Assembly: GCA_002495055.1 (NCBI GenBank)
Contig: DADR01000026.1
Location: 1-64,000 of the forward strand
Reading direction: 5' to 3'
Source of the DNA: Methanoregula sp. UBA247
GTDB lineage: Archaea > Halobacteriota > Methanomicrobia > Methanomicrobiales > Methanospirillaceae
DNA: 64,000 bases
The notes under the pieces: generated by a model
Told to the model about the DNA's origin: nothing
Seen by the model: the letters and a program-made list of their open reading frames with translations, nothing else
The model's database searches: none
Position numbers and translations under genes: made by a program
Part shown: piece after piece, positions 44,408-54,509 of the stretch
Layout: every line of letters begins with the position of its first letter
How positions within the stretch are numbered: the stretch's first letter is position 1

Positions 44408-44936
44408 TGTAACTTTAAATAAACATAAGAGTTCTTTTCAAAAAGGAGTTTTATGTCCTTGGTTGGCCTCGTAAGATTTTGACGTCAGTACTGGTCATTG
44501 CCCATGCATTCCCAGCCCCAAATCCGTCCTTCCTTGCTTCATGACCGTTCCCTCTATCCAGCGCACGTGAATCTCGCCTCCCAAAACATGCTGTCAGCGG
44601 TCATTTTTTTTAGTCGATTTAGCCCAGGATTAGCTAAATGAGCTCCAGAATGAAGCATTCCCAAAAAAAGAGGGTCGCTTTTTTAAAAATGAGTGCCTTT
44701 TTAGGAGTCAAAAAACCACGTATGATGAAAAGTCTCCGACGATGAACTGGTTGTGGGATTGGGTCTCTTTTTGGGGTGATGAGGTTCCGACGGCAAAACA
44801 GGAGGGGTGAATGCTTCCCCTTCCTGTGCCTTAAACCTGACTAATCAGACATCCTCATCATTTGTTATTGTTATCTCCGCCAGTATTGCCCGTATTTTTA
44901 GAGGGATAGGATTCGATCTCCCCGCACTGGCACCGG
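44408..44936. other. 530-bp intergenic stretch, nothing recognised
   Basis: It contains short T- and A-runs but no open frame of protein-like composition, no repeat shared with elsewhere in the window beyond a faint GCCC-rich match near 44510, and no recognisable RNA. Confidence 0.4.
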
Positions 44937-45761
44937 TTACTTTGCGTATGCTTCTACCAGGTCCCGTGCAGTGATTATCCCGGCAATCTGCTTCTTTTTC
45001 ATAAGGGGAAGCCGCCGGATATGTTTTGCAGCCATGATCCTTGCTGCTTCATGGATGCTGATACCGGCAGGAGCTGATGTCATGAGCCCGGAACATGCTT
45101 CACCGAGGGGAATATCCAGCGATCGTGAACGGGCAATGAATGTCGAGAGAAGGTCCCGTTCGGTAAATATCCCGAGCGGCTTTTCACCACTGGTAACTAT
45201 CACGCTGCCAACCCGCTGCTGCCCCATAATTCCGGCTGCGGCAAGAACTGTTTCATCTTCATCGACGCTGACAATCTCCCGTGTCATGAATTTATCGACA
45301 ACCATCGAGGTCTCCGGGGCCTCGGGCATGCCACGGATCAGGTCGGACGCTGTGATAATCCCGGCAAGCTTGCCGCATACATAGACGACCAGCCTCCCTT
45401 TCTTGTTGATCATGGTCCGTGCCGCTTCCCGGATCTCGAATGTCGGGCATATCTTGATGAGCGGGTACGACATGACATCCCCGACCCGGGTCTTTCTCAT
45501 GTCCATACCGGTTGCAAGGACCCGGGAGAGCAGGTCCCTCTCCGTTACAATAGCGACGGGTGTTTTGTATTTCATGACAATAAGGCTCCCGATGTGCTTT
45601 TCACCCATGGTCTTTGCCGCTTGCATCATCGTGGTCTCAGGAGTTGTCGTGATGACCTTGCGGCTCATGATGTCGCCCACTTTCAGGTGACGCCGGGATT
45701 CCTTGTAAGCCTGATCGAGCACGCTGGGGAATTCAATGAATTTTTTTTTAGGTTCTGTCAT
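44937..45761 (-). CDS. Four-CBS-domain protein
   Basis: This 274-residue protein consists of four CBS repeats, each with an IM/VM start and a conserved GIITxxDL-type end: PVAIVTERDLLSR, LAGIITASDLIRG, PLGIFTERDLLST and IAGIITARDLVEA. Pairs of CBS domains bind adenosyl ligands such as AMP, ATP or SAM and regulate partner proteins. No catalytic domain is attached, so it is likely a stand-alone energy sensor. The ATG at 45761 was chosen since the upstream extension lacks homology. Confidence 0.9.
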   Translation of the reverse strand: MTEPKKKFIEFPSVLDQAYKESRRHLKVGDIMSRKVITTTPETTMMQAAKTMGEKHIGSLIVMKYKTPVAIVTERDLLSRVLATGMDMRKTRVGDVMSYPLIKICPTFEIREAARTMINKKGRLVVYVCGKLAGIITASDLIRGMPEAPETSMVVDKFMTREIVSVDEDETVLAAAGIMGQQRVGSVIVTSGEKPLGIFTERDLLSTFIARSRSLDIPLGEACSGLMTSAPAGISIHEAARIMAAKHIRRLPLMKKKQIAGIITARDLVEAYAK

Positions 45762-45901
45762 AAAGATCACACCAATGTGAGAATTGAGTTCTAGGTAATA
45801 AAGATTTAGGTGCCCTGTCTCTTTCGTTCTCGCAAAAGATACGCTCCCCCCTTCCCACAATCACCTCATCCCGGCTCCACCCGCAGCGGGCACCAGGGAT
45901 G

Positions 45902-48799
45902 TCATACAGCCCGGTTCATAAACCGGTACGCCTCCCGCGGCACTACAATCTCGAAGCAGGCACCGGAACCGGCTGTTCCGGTCTCGCAGATAATGATGCC
46001 GGTGATAGCGAGGATCTCCCGCACCAAAAAGAGCCCAAGACCGGTGTTCTTCCCGAATCCCCGTTCGAAGATCTTCTCTTTCTCGTCCCTCGCGATGCCA
46101 CAACCGTTGTCCGCAACTTTGATTACATAGCCGGCCGGCCCTTCCCGGGCAGAGACCCGGACCTCGCTCACGGACCCGCCATGCCGTGCAGCATTGTCCA
46201 GCAGGTTGAAAAAGACCTTCCCGAGCATAGGATCCGCGAAGATCTCGACCCGGGGCATATCGACCGCGAGGGTAATGCCCTCCGGGACCGGCTGCTGTGC
46301 AAGGACTGCAGCTACGTCCTGCCAGATCGGATCGCGGGAACCGATATCCCCGTAGATCCGGGTAAACCCGATCTGGTCCCGGATCATTTCCGCTGCTGAC
46401 TTCAGCTTGCGGAAGTAATCCTCCTGTTCGGGGCCGGACGGCTTCTTTGCTGCAAGGGTGAGGAAGGCCTGGATCACCGAGATCTGGTTGAGGATGTCGT
46501 GCCGGGTGATCGCGTTGAGCAGGCTGACCTGGCGGTTGGCCCTGCGGAGCGTCTGCTCGGTCAGCTTCAGCTTCGTAATAATGCGGGCTGATGCAAGGAC
46601 CTGGTCGACAAAGCCGTCAGGACCATGCACGGGGACAAGGAGCCAGTCGGCCCAGATCCCGTTCGGGAGCTGAAACTGGACTTCTGCCGGATTCCCGGAA
46701 TCAAAGACTCCCCGAAGTGTGTCCTCCCAGAGCCTGACCAAATGTTCAGGAAACGCCATTTCGCGGTGGGTCTTCCCGATGAACTCAGCTGGAGGGATAC
46801 CAAGCCCCTTCACGACCGCGGGGTTGACATACAGGTGCCGTAACTCCTTATCAAAGAGCATAATGGTGTCCAGGGAGTTCTCGGTCAGGAGGCGGAACCG
46901 CTCCTCGCTCTCCCGTAATGAATCTTCCAGCTGTTTACGGGATGAAATATCGCTCATGACAAGGAGAACCGCGGGCGACCATCGGTAGGGGATCTCCGCG
47001 GAGTTAACGAGCGCTGTCCTTGTCATGCCCCCCCGTACACGGACAATCACCTCGTACCATTCGGTCGTTTTTCCCTCGTCGCGCTGCCGCATCTTTTCAA
47101 GAACGGTGTCTTTGCTCTCCGGTGCGATGAACTCGAAGATCGAGTGGCCGGGCAGGTCTTCCTGCGCAATGCCGGTAATCTCCGCGGCAAGGCGGTTGGC
47201 ATAGAGGATCGTACCCCCGCGGTGGACGATGACAAAGTCCGGCAGGCTATCGGCAAGGGTGCGGTAGAGTTTCTCGCTTTCCTTAAGTGCCTGCGTTTGC
47301 TGCCGCTCGCGGGTGACATCACGGAGGGTCCCGATAGTTGCCGGGCGGTTGCGATAGGTTGCCGCGCCTACCGACATGGCGATATAAACACGTGTATTTC
47401 CATCCGCGTGAAGAAGGGCAAACTCATAGGACTCCGGAACCTCTTCGCCGCGTATCCTCCTGGCATTTCGTTCTACGACCATGGCACGGTCCTCCGGTGC
47501 GATGAACCCGGTGATGGGCTTACCCTGGATCTCGCAGGGTGTATATCCCACCATATCGGCAAACGCCTGGTTACAGTATACAACCAATGCGTCCTGGACC
47601 AGGAATGCCCCGTCCTGGTTATGTTCGATCAGGATGCGATAGCGCTCCTCGCTCTCTTCCAGTGCCAGCTCCACCTTTCGCCGTTCAGTTACATCCCGGC
47701 CGATTACCTGGAGACCGGAATAATCCTCATCCTTAAAAATAGGAATCGCCTGGAGATCCAGCACGGCAAAAGAACCGTCTTTCTTCTTTACCCGGATTTC
47801 AAAGTTCTCGAATATACCTCCCTCCTGCTTGAAAGCTCTGCCGCTCCGGATTTTGGGCAGGTCCTCGTCAAGGACGAACAGGTCGCCTGCCATGCCGATC
47901 ACCTCTCCGGGCGTGTAACCGAGGATCCGTTCCAAGGACGGCGAAACATACGTGATCACGCCGGTTTTGTCCTCAATATAGATCAGGTCGGAACTCCGCT
48001 CCGAGATTCCCCGGAACTTCTCCTCGCTTGCATGGAGCGCTTCCTCAGCTTTTCGCTTCTCAGTAATTTCTACGCCGATGCCGGTGAAGTAGGCGCGGCC
48101 TCCGATCTCCAGTCGACGTGCCGTAAATAAGAAGGCGATCCTCCCCCCCGAACGGGTCGCAAGGTTTGCTTCCGCGGATGCCTGTCCATCCTTCATCGCG
48201 AGGTTTATCCCGTCAAGGATGACCTGTTTATCGGCTTTGTCCGGGAACCAGTCAAGGACATGGCGGCCGGCAAGTTCTGCACCTGAATACCCGGTGAGTG
48301 TCTCGTGGTTCTTATTCCACCGCACCAGCCGACAATCGCTGTCGTAGAGGTACAGGATGCCGGGGACACTGTCAAAGATTGCCTGGGTGAAGACAGTCTC
48401 GCGCTGCAGCGCCTGCGTTGCGCTCCGGCGCTCGATTGCCATTCTCACCTTGTGGACAAGCTCCGCGAACTGGGCGCTGGGGTCCCCGCCTTTCTGGAGG
48501 TAGAAATCCGCCCCGTTGTTGATAGCCTGGATCACTACCTCCTCGCGGCCCCGGCCGGTGAAAAGGATGAACGGAATGTCAGAAAAACGGGAGCGGACTG
48601 CTTTTAGGAATTCAATCCCGTCCATATCCGGCATCTGGTAGTCCGAGATTATCGCATCGAACGGTACGGACCCGATCCGGTCCAGTGCAGCCGGGGCAGA
48701 CGTGACGGTCTCGACGGTCATGGTCCTGTCATTCTCAAGAAAAATCTTGCCTATCTCGAGAAGGGCTTCCTCATCGTCCACATACAGAATGGAATACAT
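45902..48799 (-). CDS. Hybrid sensor histidine kinase with receiver and five PAS domains
   Basis: This 965-residue protein begins with a receiver domain (phospho-acceptor Asp in AIISDYQMPDMDG, about residue 53; conserved Lys in YLQKGG, about 103). Five PAS domains follow (about 130-250, 255-375, 380-500, 505-625 and 630-750). The kinase comes last, with the methanogen-type His box ITRHDILNQ (about 772), N box LLDNAARHGG, and G boxes VADNGCGIA and GLGLFLVREI. No membrane helix is visible, so it senses cytoplasmic redox, light or ligand signals. An N-terminal receiver suggests input from another kinase. No partner regulator is adjacent. Confidence 0.93.
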   Translation of the reverse strand: MYSILYVDDEEALLEIGKIFLENDRTMTVETVTSAPAALDRIGSVPFDAIISDYQMPDMDGIEFLKAVRSRFSDIPFILFTGRGREEVVIQAINNGADFYLQKGGDPSAQFAELVHKVRMAIERRSATQALQRETVFTQAIFDSVPGILYLYDSDCRLVRWNKNHETLTGYSGAELAGRHVLDWFPDKADKQVILDGINLAMKDGQASAEANLATRSGGRIAFLFTARRLEIGGRAYFTGIGVEITEKRKAEEALHASEEKFRGISERSSDLIYIEDKTGVITYVSPSLERILGYTPGEVIGMAGDLFVLDEDLPKIRSGRAFKQEGGIFENFEIRVKKKDGSFAVLDLQAIPIFKDEDYSGLQVIGRDVTERRKVELALEESEERYRILIEHNQDGAFLVQDALVVYCNQAFADMVGYTPCEIQGKPITGFIAPEDRAMVVERNARRIRGEEVPESYEFALLHADGNTRVYIAMSVGAATYRNRPATIGTLRDVTRERQQTQALKESEKLYRTLADSLPDFVIVHRGGTILYANRLAAEITGIAQEDLPGHSIFEFIAPESKDTVLEKMRQRDEGKTTEWYEVIVRVRGGMTRTALVNSAEIPYRWSPAVLLVMSDISSRKQLEDSLRESEERFRLLTENSLDTIMLFDKELRHLYVNPAVVKGLGIPPAEFIGKTHREMAFPEHLVRLWEDTLRGVFDSGNPAEVQFQLPNGIWADWLLVPVHGPDGFVDQVLASARIITKLKLTEQTLRRANRQVSLLNAITRHDILNQISVIQAFLTLAAKKPSGPEQEDYFRKLKSAAEMIRDQIGFTRIYGDIGSRDPIWQDVAAVLAQQPVPEGITLAVDMPRVEIFADPMLGKVFFNLLDNAARHGGSVSEVRVSAREGPAGYVIKVADNGCGIARDEKEKIFERGFGKNTGLGLFLVREILAITGIIICETGTAGSGACFEIVVPREAYRFMNRAV

Positions 48800-49539
48800 C
48801 GCGACTACCCGGTATGCTCGTTATTGAAGGAAAGGAGGAGAAGTCTATTAAAGGATTGCATAATTCATACAGCCGGGAATGTTCATTCCCGGGCTATAAT
48901 GCGTTTTTCAGCTGCCGGTAAGGAAAAACGGGATGGGGATACCTCATCAGAATTATTCCGGGACTTTCCCTGCCCAGCATCAAAAAACGGACCCCCCTGT
49001 TATTATTGGATTGACACTAGACCTCCAATCGCATCTTCCCTGTATCGATGAGAATCATAAACGCCATGGTATTAAAATTCCGGATCTATTTTTTCTGTGT
49101 ATGAAATCCAACATCAGGCCCGCAGCCAAATCGCGAGTTTCTTCTTCTCTCTCTTTTTAAAAAATAATATTTTATCTCAGAGACCCTGTTGTCCCTCTCT
49201 GTTATTATTATGATAGAATTTTCATTTTTCATACAATCCATCCCTTTATAAAAAAAATCGCATCAATGACACACATAGAGCTCCTTATCTAGTCAAATGA
49301 TGTTCCTCTTTTAGTGATCGCAGCGCAGAGCACCGTCTGGCAATTACCTGATATCCACACCCCATTCCATACCGGCCAAACACCATGTCTAAATCCGAAT
49401 GCAAATGAACAGGACACTTATGCATCTGCAATCGCACGGCCGGGATACAGTGAGTCACCTTCAAGAGCAGACTGGTTCTTGGGAATGACAAGGATGTTAA
49501 AAAATCAGAAATTTCTGTTGTTTCGTTGTTGATCGGGAG
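48800..49539. other. 740-bp intergenic stretch, nothing recognised
   Basis: The open frames are short and chance-like. An AT-rich tract around 49160-49260 could contain promoter elements. No repeat or RNA was identified. Confidence 0.4.
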
Positions 49540-49551
49540 ATGCTAAAAGAC

Positions 49552-49986
49552 ATGATCACCATCTATTTTGATGGATTATGCAGACCCAAAAACCCCGGTG
49601 GCGTGGCAACGTACGGTTACCTGATTTACCAGGATGGGAAAAAAGTGAAAAGTGGTTGCGGCGTTGTTGGTTCTGGTGCCGGGATGACGAACAATGTTGC
49701 GGAATATTCCGCATTAAAACATGCAGTGGAATGGGTAAGCCAGAACAGGTTTGATGACGAGATCATAATTAAAGGTGATTCTCAACTTGTCATACATCAG
49801 ATGAACGGTACCTGGCAGATAAAATCAGAAACCTCAAAAAAGTTTGTTGCGGAAATCCGCAGGTTGCTGGAAGGCAGGAAAACGAGATTTATCTGGATAC
49901 CAAGGGAACAGAATGCGGAGGCTGACCTGCTCTCTAACGTTGCCTATAGTCAGCCAGGCAGGGAACCAACCGACACACCTGAATAG
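49552..49986 (+). CDS. rnhA: Ribonuclease HI-family protein
   Basis: This 144-residue protein has the four acidic RNase H residues in order: ITIYFDG (Asp near 6), NVAEYSAL (Glu near 57), IKGDSQLVI (Asp near 82) and EQNAEADLLSN (Asp near 126). It should cleave the RNA strand of RNA-DNA hybrids, or act as a related nuclease, in the cytoplasm. It is a compact form without the basic handle region. The start was set at ATG 49552, where homology begins; an in-frame ATG 12 bp upstream is also possible. Confidence 0.9.
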   Translation: MITIYFDGLCRPKNPGGVATYGYLIYQDGKKVKSGCGVVGSGAGMTNNVAEYSALKHAVEWVSQNRFDDEIIIKGDSQLVIHQMNGTWQIKSETSKKFVAEIRRLLEGRKTRFIWIPREQNAEADLLSNVAYSQPGREPTDTPE

Positions 49987-50243
49987 AGCGGGTCCAGTAT
50001 CAATCCAGGAGCTACTGGATTGTTTCTCCTTCACCCTCAGGATCCTGCGGATTTAGCCCGGTCTGGCGATCTGCATACCGCTGTTGCCGGGAATGGCCAG
50101 CCCCGTACCGAAATCGTTGGATCGGATATCAGAACGTCTTTTCCGGCATGTTAACGAAATTTTAAATATTTGTATGACCGACACGGAATTCCCGGTCATT
50201 ATGACAAGGTCTGGCATCCTCTATCCCAAAACTCCTCAACGGG

Positions 50244-50411
50244 GTGAATAACATCGACCTTCGTATGTTCCGGCGAATCCTGAAAATCGAGGGGATGTAC
50301 TCCATTTTTCCTGATTTAGCGTTGAAAGACCACCTGCAGCAGGCAGGAGCATCTACGGTACCGTTTGTGGCGGTCTTTGTTCTTTTACGGGTATTTGGGG
50401 GGATTGTATGA
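50244..50411 (+). CDS. Small protein coupled to the FAD reductase
   Basis: A 55-residue frame from a GTG start: an amphipathic basic part (MFRRILKIEGMYSIFPDLAL) and a hydrophobic end (VPFVAVFVLLRVFGGIV). Its stop codon overlaps the ATG of the next gene (ATGA), and a TATA-like AAATTTTAAATATT lies upstream near 50157-50170. This suggests a real coupled gene. No family known. Confidence 0.45.
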   Translation: MNNIDLRMFRRILKIEGMYSIFPDLALKDHLQQAGASTVPFVAVFVLLRVFGGIV

Positions 50412-51472
50412 ACGTCACTATCGCAGGTTCGGGAATTGCCGGAGGGTATCTGGCCAGGCTTCTTGAGCGGAAGGGTATCACCGTCGACATCTATGATGGT
50501 ATGGACCATGACACCCGCTGCAGATGTCGCTCGTGCGGGTGGGGTGCACCCACCGGTATCAAAACGTATCTTGCTGATGTCGGCCTTGACTTTAACGATT
50601 ACCTGATAGAACCTATGTCCTCTATGAATTTTGACGGTCTCGTGGCAAAGACGCCCCTCTGCACCCTCAACAAACCCCGGCTTATCAAGGATCTCGCACG
50701 GGATACCGGGTTGAAGCAGCAGAACCTGGAGCCGGAGGAGGCGGATAACTATGATATTGTGGTGGATGCGACCGGCATCGCCCGGGCTTTCCTGCCACCC
50801 TGCTGGTCCGATCTGACGATGCCGACGCTGCAGCACAGGGTTGTCGTGGAATCCCGCGGGGACGAAACCCTCAAAGCGGGGGCTTGTGGGAACCGGATCC
50901 CCGGACTCGGTTACCTGTGGATCTTTCCTGTCGGAAATAATCACTATCATATCGGAACAGGGGGTATCGGGCTTGTTGGGCTCGACAGCCTGCTGGACCG
51001 GTTTTATCAGGATTTGTCCGGGCGTTTTTCATTTACCCGCCTCTGCAGCTGTCGGGGTTCTGTTCGGGTCGCTTCCCCGTACTATTCGACACCATTTTTT
51101 TATAAAAAGACCCGGAAAGACGGGACTTCCCAGGTTATCATTGGTATTGGTGAATCGGTTGGGACCGTCGATCCATTCACCGGGGAAGGTATTATTTTTT
51201 CATTGGAATGTGCAAAAATTTTCGCAGATTCCTGGCCGGATTATAAGCAATATACCAGATCTGTACTGGCACGGTTTGCCTGGATGAAAAAAGAGCGGGA
51301 AACACTCGATTATCTCCTCTCGCGGGAAGGAAAGGGTGGGCCAAGGTTGAGGGACCGGTGGCGGTTTTTTCAAAATGCCCGTCGTTCGGGTATCGGACTT
51401 CCTGTGCTGGAGGCTTTCAGGAAGATCGGACCACTTTCGCAATGGGTGGAACGCCCGGACGAGAAGTTCTGA
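50408..51472 (+). CDS. FAD-dependent oxidoreductase, geranylgeranyl-reductase family
   Basis: This 354-residue flavoprotein has the dinucleotide-binding start VTIAGSGIAGGYLARLLERKG (residues 3-23, GxGxxG). It has a CRCRSCGWG cysteine cluster near residue 38, the strand motif YDIVVDATG (about 115) and the second FAD motif ESVGTVDPFTGEGIIFSLE (about 255). Members of this family hydrogenate isoprenoid chains of archaeal lipids or act as related reductases. The cysteine cluster is unusual. Its small upstream neighbour overlaps its start, and its substrate is not certain. Confidence 0.85.
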   Translation: MNVTIAGSGIAGGYLARLLERKGITVDIYDGMDHDTRCRCRSCGWGAPTGIKTYLADVGLDFNDYLIEPMSSMNFDGLVAKTPLCTLNKPRLIKDLARDTGLKQQNLEPEEADNYDIVVDATGIARAFLPPCWSDLTMPTLQHRVVVESRGDETLKAGACGNRIPGLGYLWIFPVGNNHYHIGTGGIGLVGLDSLLDRFYQDLSGRFSFTRLCSCRGSVRVASPYYSTPFFYKKTRKDGTSQVIIGIGESVGTVDPFTGEGIIFSLECAKIFADSWPDYKQYTRSVLARFAWMKKERETLDYLLSREGKGGPRLRDRWRFFQNARRSGIGLPVLEAFRKIGPLSQWVERPDEKF

Positions 51473-51720
51473 CGGTTCCTTCATGCGGCTGGCCAGGAAT
51501 AGTACGGGTAAAAAAACCAGGGGATAATCATATTCCAGTGATTAATTTTACTTGCTGATTGATCAAAATTCACCATTGATGACGCTCCTGGGGGGTTTTG
51601 GCATTGCCTTCGCCCCCGCGCCGCTATGGCGGCCCCCAAGATGCGATCCGGGTCACTACATTGGCAGATGGTTTCTGGTATCGCAATCATTATGAGCCAA
51701 AAGGATCCAGAACACCGCAT

Positions 51721-52401
51721 ATGGGTGACATAGTCGATAGTCCCCTGCTACGGGAACAAAAGTTTGTCTTTTTGGACCGTCATGATGCGGGAAGACAGCT
51801 GGGAGTGTTTATAAAAACGCTTCCCGCCATCCAAAATCCCCTGGTCTTTGCCATTCCGGCCGGTGGTGTACCCATCGGTAAGGAAATTGCTGTGGCACTC
51901 GGTGTTCACCTGTCCCTTGCAATCGTCAGAAAGATCCGGATCCCCGATAGTACTGAATCAGGATTCGGGGCAGTAACCTGGGACGGGCAGGTATTGATCA
52001 ACGAACGGTTGTCTGCGGCAATCGGACTTTCAGCCCACGAGGTGGATGTGGCGGTTGGAAAAACAAGAAAAAATGTAAACGAAAGGATTGCCCGGTTTAC
52101 CCGGGGAAAGGCAATACCTTCACCAGCAGGAAAAACCGTAATCCTGACTGATGACGGTCTTGCATCGGGATTCACGATGCTCGCAGCGGTAAAAAGTATC
52201 CGCACCTACCTGCCGGAGCGTATCATAGTCGCCGTTCCCACAGCCTCTGCCTCATCCGCTGAACTGGTCTCTTGGCAGGTGGATCAATTAATCTGTCTGA
52301 ACATCCGGAGCAGCCGGATGTTTGCTGTCGCCGATGCATATAAACAGTGGTATGATCTGGATGACCATGAAGTTCTTGAAGAATTAGCCGGGAGTCCATG
52401 A
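51721..52401 (+). CDS. Phosphoribosyltransferase-family protein
   Basis: This 226-residue protein has a type I phosphoribosyltransferase fold with the PRPP-binding loop TVILTDDGLASGFTM (about residue 140), preceded by AIPAGGVPIGKEIA (about 44) and VRKIRIPD (about 70), as in the cytoplasmic PRTase/erythromycin-resistance-like group. The acceptor base is unknown. The ATG at 51721 was chosen since similarity begins there; a longer frame reaches 51598. Confidence 0.87.
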   Translation: MGDIVDSPLLREQKFVFLDRHDAGRQLGVFIKTLPAIQNPLVFAIPAGGVPIGKEIAVALGVHLSLAIVRKIRIPDSTESGFGAVTWDGQVLINERLSAAIGLSAHEVDVAVGKTRKNVNERIARFTRGKAIPSPAGKTVILTDDGLASGFTMLAAVKSIRTYLPERIIVAVPTASASSAELVSWQVDQLICLNIRSSRMFAVADAYKQWYDLDDHEVLEELAGSP

Positions 52402-52586
52402 AATTTTTTCTCATTGACCTTCCGAATAGATTTAGCTGATCTCTTGTAACTGCTGCACTTCTTCCAGTGCTCATCTCACACCGTACCAGGCCGGGCTCCG
52501 GGAAATAATTCTGATGGATACTAAAATCAGACCATTAGTCCATAAACCAGGTATTTTTTTACAGAAGTAACTATGAAAGAAGAAAA

Positions 52587-52805
52587 TTAAGATTTCTTTG
52601 GCGGAATTGCCAGCAGGTCATCGGGTTCTTTTTCTTCTTTCTTCTGCATTGACATACCTATGAAACTTACCACAAAAGCAGTGATTATAATACCCCCCAA
52701 CAGGAGGGCTTTGCTGGCAGTGTCTGGCAATGCGAAGGCGAGTATCAGGAATACCGGAATAAGCCCGATTGCAATTATTTTCATCTGTACCTCTTTAATT
52801 TTCAT
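52587..52805 (-). CDS. Small two-helix membrane protein with charged tail
   Basis: This 72-residue protein starts MKIKEVQ. It has two hydrophobic helices (IIAIGLIPVFLILAFALP; ALLLGGIIITAFVVSFIGM) and a Lys/Glu-rich tail ending IPPKKS. GAGAGGA lies about 10 bp before the chosen ATG. Family unknown. Confidence 0.6.
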   Translation of the reverse strand: MKIKEVQMKIIAIGLIPVFLILAFALPDTASKALLLGGIIITAFVVSFIGMSMQKKEEKEPDDLLAIPPKKS

Positions 52806-53074
52806 TGTTGATCCTCTCCATATTCCCATTCCTATGAAAAACAATAGTTCGTTCGTTGCTGAACCTCATGTACGTTTCGAGAGTGATGTAAACTTAAAAT
52901 TACCGGAAATATACCCTGAGGTTATTGGATTGGCTGTTATACTATCGGGTAAGAAATGCCTCACATCTGATAGATATCCACCTGATGGTATCAGTCGGGC
53001 ACGGATTTCGTATGAGCATCTGATGCCGGTTTTTTTTAGGTAAAGCAGTATGGAGGTAGGTGAGGTGATGCAGC

Positions 53075-53398
53075 ATGTGTTCCCTTGACAGTCCCGCGAA
53101 CCGTGAAATGGATGATCTTAATTGGTACATGTACCTCTGCACTCAATGTGGCCACATCTATAAAAGCACGGGGAAGAAATCCATGTGTCCCGTGTGCAGA
53201 TATGAGGATAAGAGTGGAGGTGCAGGAGTCCTCTCATGTATGTCGGTTGTTCATGTGCTGACAGGTATGGCAGTACTTCATTTTCATGTTCTATTTCGCT
53301 CGATTATAAAATTCAACATCCCGTCTCTTTTTTGCAGCAGAGTCGCACAAGATTGTGTGCTCCGGCAAACCCAACTGTCTTTTGGCTGCCGTGCATGA
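53075..53398 (+). CDS. Rubredoxin-like zinc ribbon, doubtful C-terminus
   Basis: Residues 1-46 look genuine: MYLCTQCGHIYKSTGK with MCPVCRYED, a four-cysteine zinc or iron ribbon of rubredoxin type. After about residue 50 the frame runs over the 3' end of the minus-strand nitrogenase-like gene and is probably not meaningful. It may be a truncated gene. Confidence 0.4.
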   Translation: MCSLDSPANREMDDLNWYMYLCTQCGHIYKSTGKKSMCPVCRYEDKSGGAGVLSCMSVVHVLTGMAVLHFHVLFRSIIKFNIPSLFCSRVAQDCVLRQTQLSFGCRA

Positions 53399-54509
53399 TA
53401 TCCACATGTTCAATTCCCAGTGCTTTTGCTAATGGCTGCTCCAACATCCCACCGATGAGCAGATCAATGGTGTGCTCTTTTAATTTCTGGATAATGAGTT
53501 CGTGATGCGGTTCGATCAGCACTTCACCTGCCGGGTGGACAAGAGAGTTGATTTTTTCCTGAACGGAACTATCAAAATCGACAACAACCAGTCTGGGGAT
53601 AATACCATACTCCCCAAGAAAACGGGTCATTGAAATAGCGCGGGTGGGGCCACTGATGATGGCGATATGGCGGTGCCTCAAAGAAGTGATATCCGGTACC
53701 ATATCCTGACCATCAGGGGGGGAAACAAGAGATGGGATGCCCAGTTTTTCTGCCACCCGCTCGAGGAACCTTATTGTCGATTGGTACCCGATCGGGATTT
53801 CTTCGATCATGTAGGGAGTACCGCACAGAGTCCGGAGGAGGATTGCCGCCTCCTTTCCTGATGGCTCACAGAGCACGATGTTGAGTGCTGCCACACCAAG
53901 CCGTTGCAGGTCTTCTTGTGTCGCATCCGCGGTAAGAACCGCGTTCACCTTTACCTTGATCTGGCCAAGCATGCGTCTGAGTTCTGCGAGATCGGGGCCA
54001 GCCCGCAGCATCCCAATCAGGTTGACAGAACAGGGATCGATCCTGTCGGTTTTCCGAACGAGCTGCTCTGCAAGCTGGCACAGGGTCTCGCTGTAGCCAT
54101 CATGGAAATCCCCTTCAAAACCCCCGGCAGATATGGCAATCGCACGGCAATCTGTCTTGGTATCCTGGACAGCACCATCGACGTCCTCGCCAATGATGCA
54201 TGACGTGCAGCATGAGAGCACAAACATCAGTTCCGGGCGAAGCGTCCGGTCCAGATCCTCAATCGCCTCTTTAAGTTTCTGTTCGGCACCGAATATAACA
54301 TCGTGTTCATCGAGACATGTTGTATAGATCTCTGACGGGCGATCACCTCTCATTCCCAATATGTAATTGATATGGTACACACAACCTTTTGGTCCATGGA
54401 CAAGGATTACACTATTTTTTATCGTGCTGAGTGCTTTAATCGCGCCGAACAGCTTGCAGGTTCCCCGTGGAATCCTTGCCATAGGTGTTGTCCGATATCC
54501 CTGAGACAT
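53313..54509 (-). CDS. Nitrogenase-like component 1 (NifD/NifE-type) protein
   Basis: This 398-residue protein belongs to the nitrogenase component 1 superfamily. It has Cys in RGTCKLFGAIKAL near residue 17, Cys in VHGPKGCVYHIN near 41, YTTCLDEHDVIFGAEQKL near 61-78, and SCCTSCIIGEDVD near 103, which supply P-cluster-like ligands. The C-terminal half is a Rossmann lobe ending VDIMHGSQKTVGFAG. It stands alone, with no NifH/NifK partner in view. NifE-like scaffold or group IV/V nitrogenase-like functions are possible; the F430-forming CfbD seems less likely by sequence pattern. GGGAGAG precedes the ATG at 54509. Confidence 0.8.
   Translation of the reverse strand: MSQGYRTTPMARIPRGTCKLFGAIKALSTIKNSVILVHGPKGCVYHINYILGMRGDRPSEIYTTCLDEHDVIFGAEQKLKEAIEDLDRTLRPELMFVLSCCTSCIIGEDVDGAVQDTKTDCRAIAISAGGFEGDFHDGYSETLCQLAEQLVRKTDRIDPCSVNLIGMLRAGPDLAELRRMLGQIKVKVNAVLTADATQEDLQRLGVAALNIVLCEPSGKEAAILLRTLCGTPYMIEEIPIGYQSTIRFLERVAEKLGIPSLVSPPDGQDMVPDITSLRHRHIAIISGPTRAISMTRFLGEYGIIPRLVVVDFDSSVQEKINSLVHPAGEVLIEPHHELIIQKLKEHTIDLLIGGMLEQPLAKALGIEHVDIMHGSQKTVGFAGAHNLVRLCCKKETGC

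Noticed and set aside
47144..48130. Plus-strand frame of 328 codons inside the sensor kinase
   Set aside because: It is antisense to five recognisable PAS domains and has no protein-like motif.
53313..54509. Assigning the nitrogenase-like protein to CfbD of F430 synthesis
   Set aside because: Its N-terminal cysteine pattern and length look closer to NifD/NifE types, and no cfb genes adjoin it.
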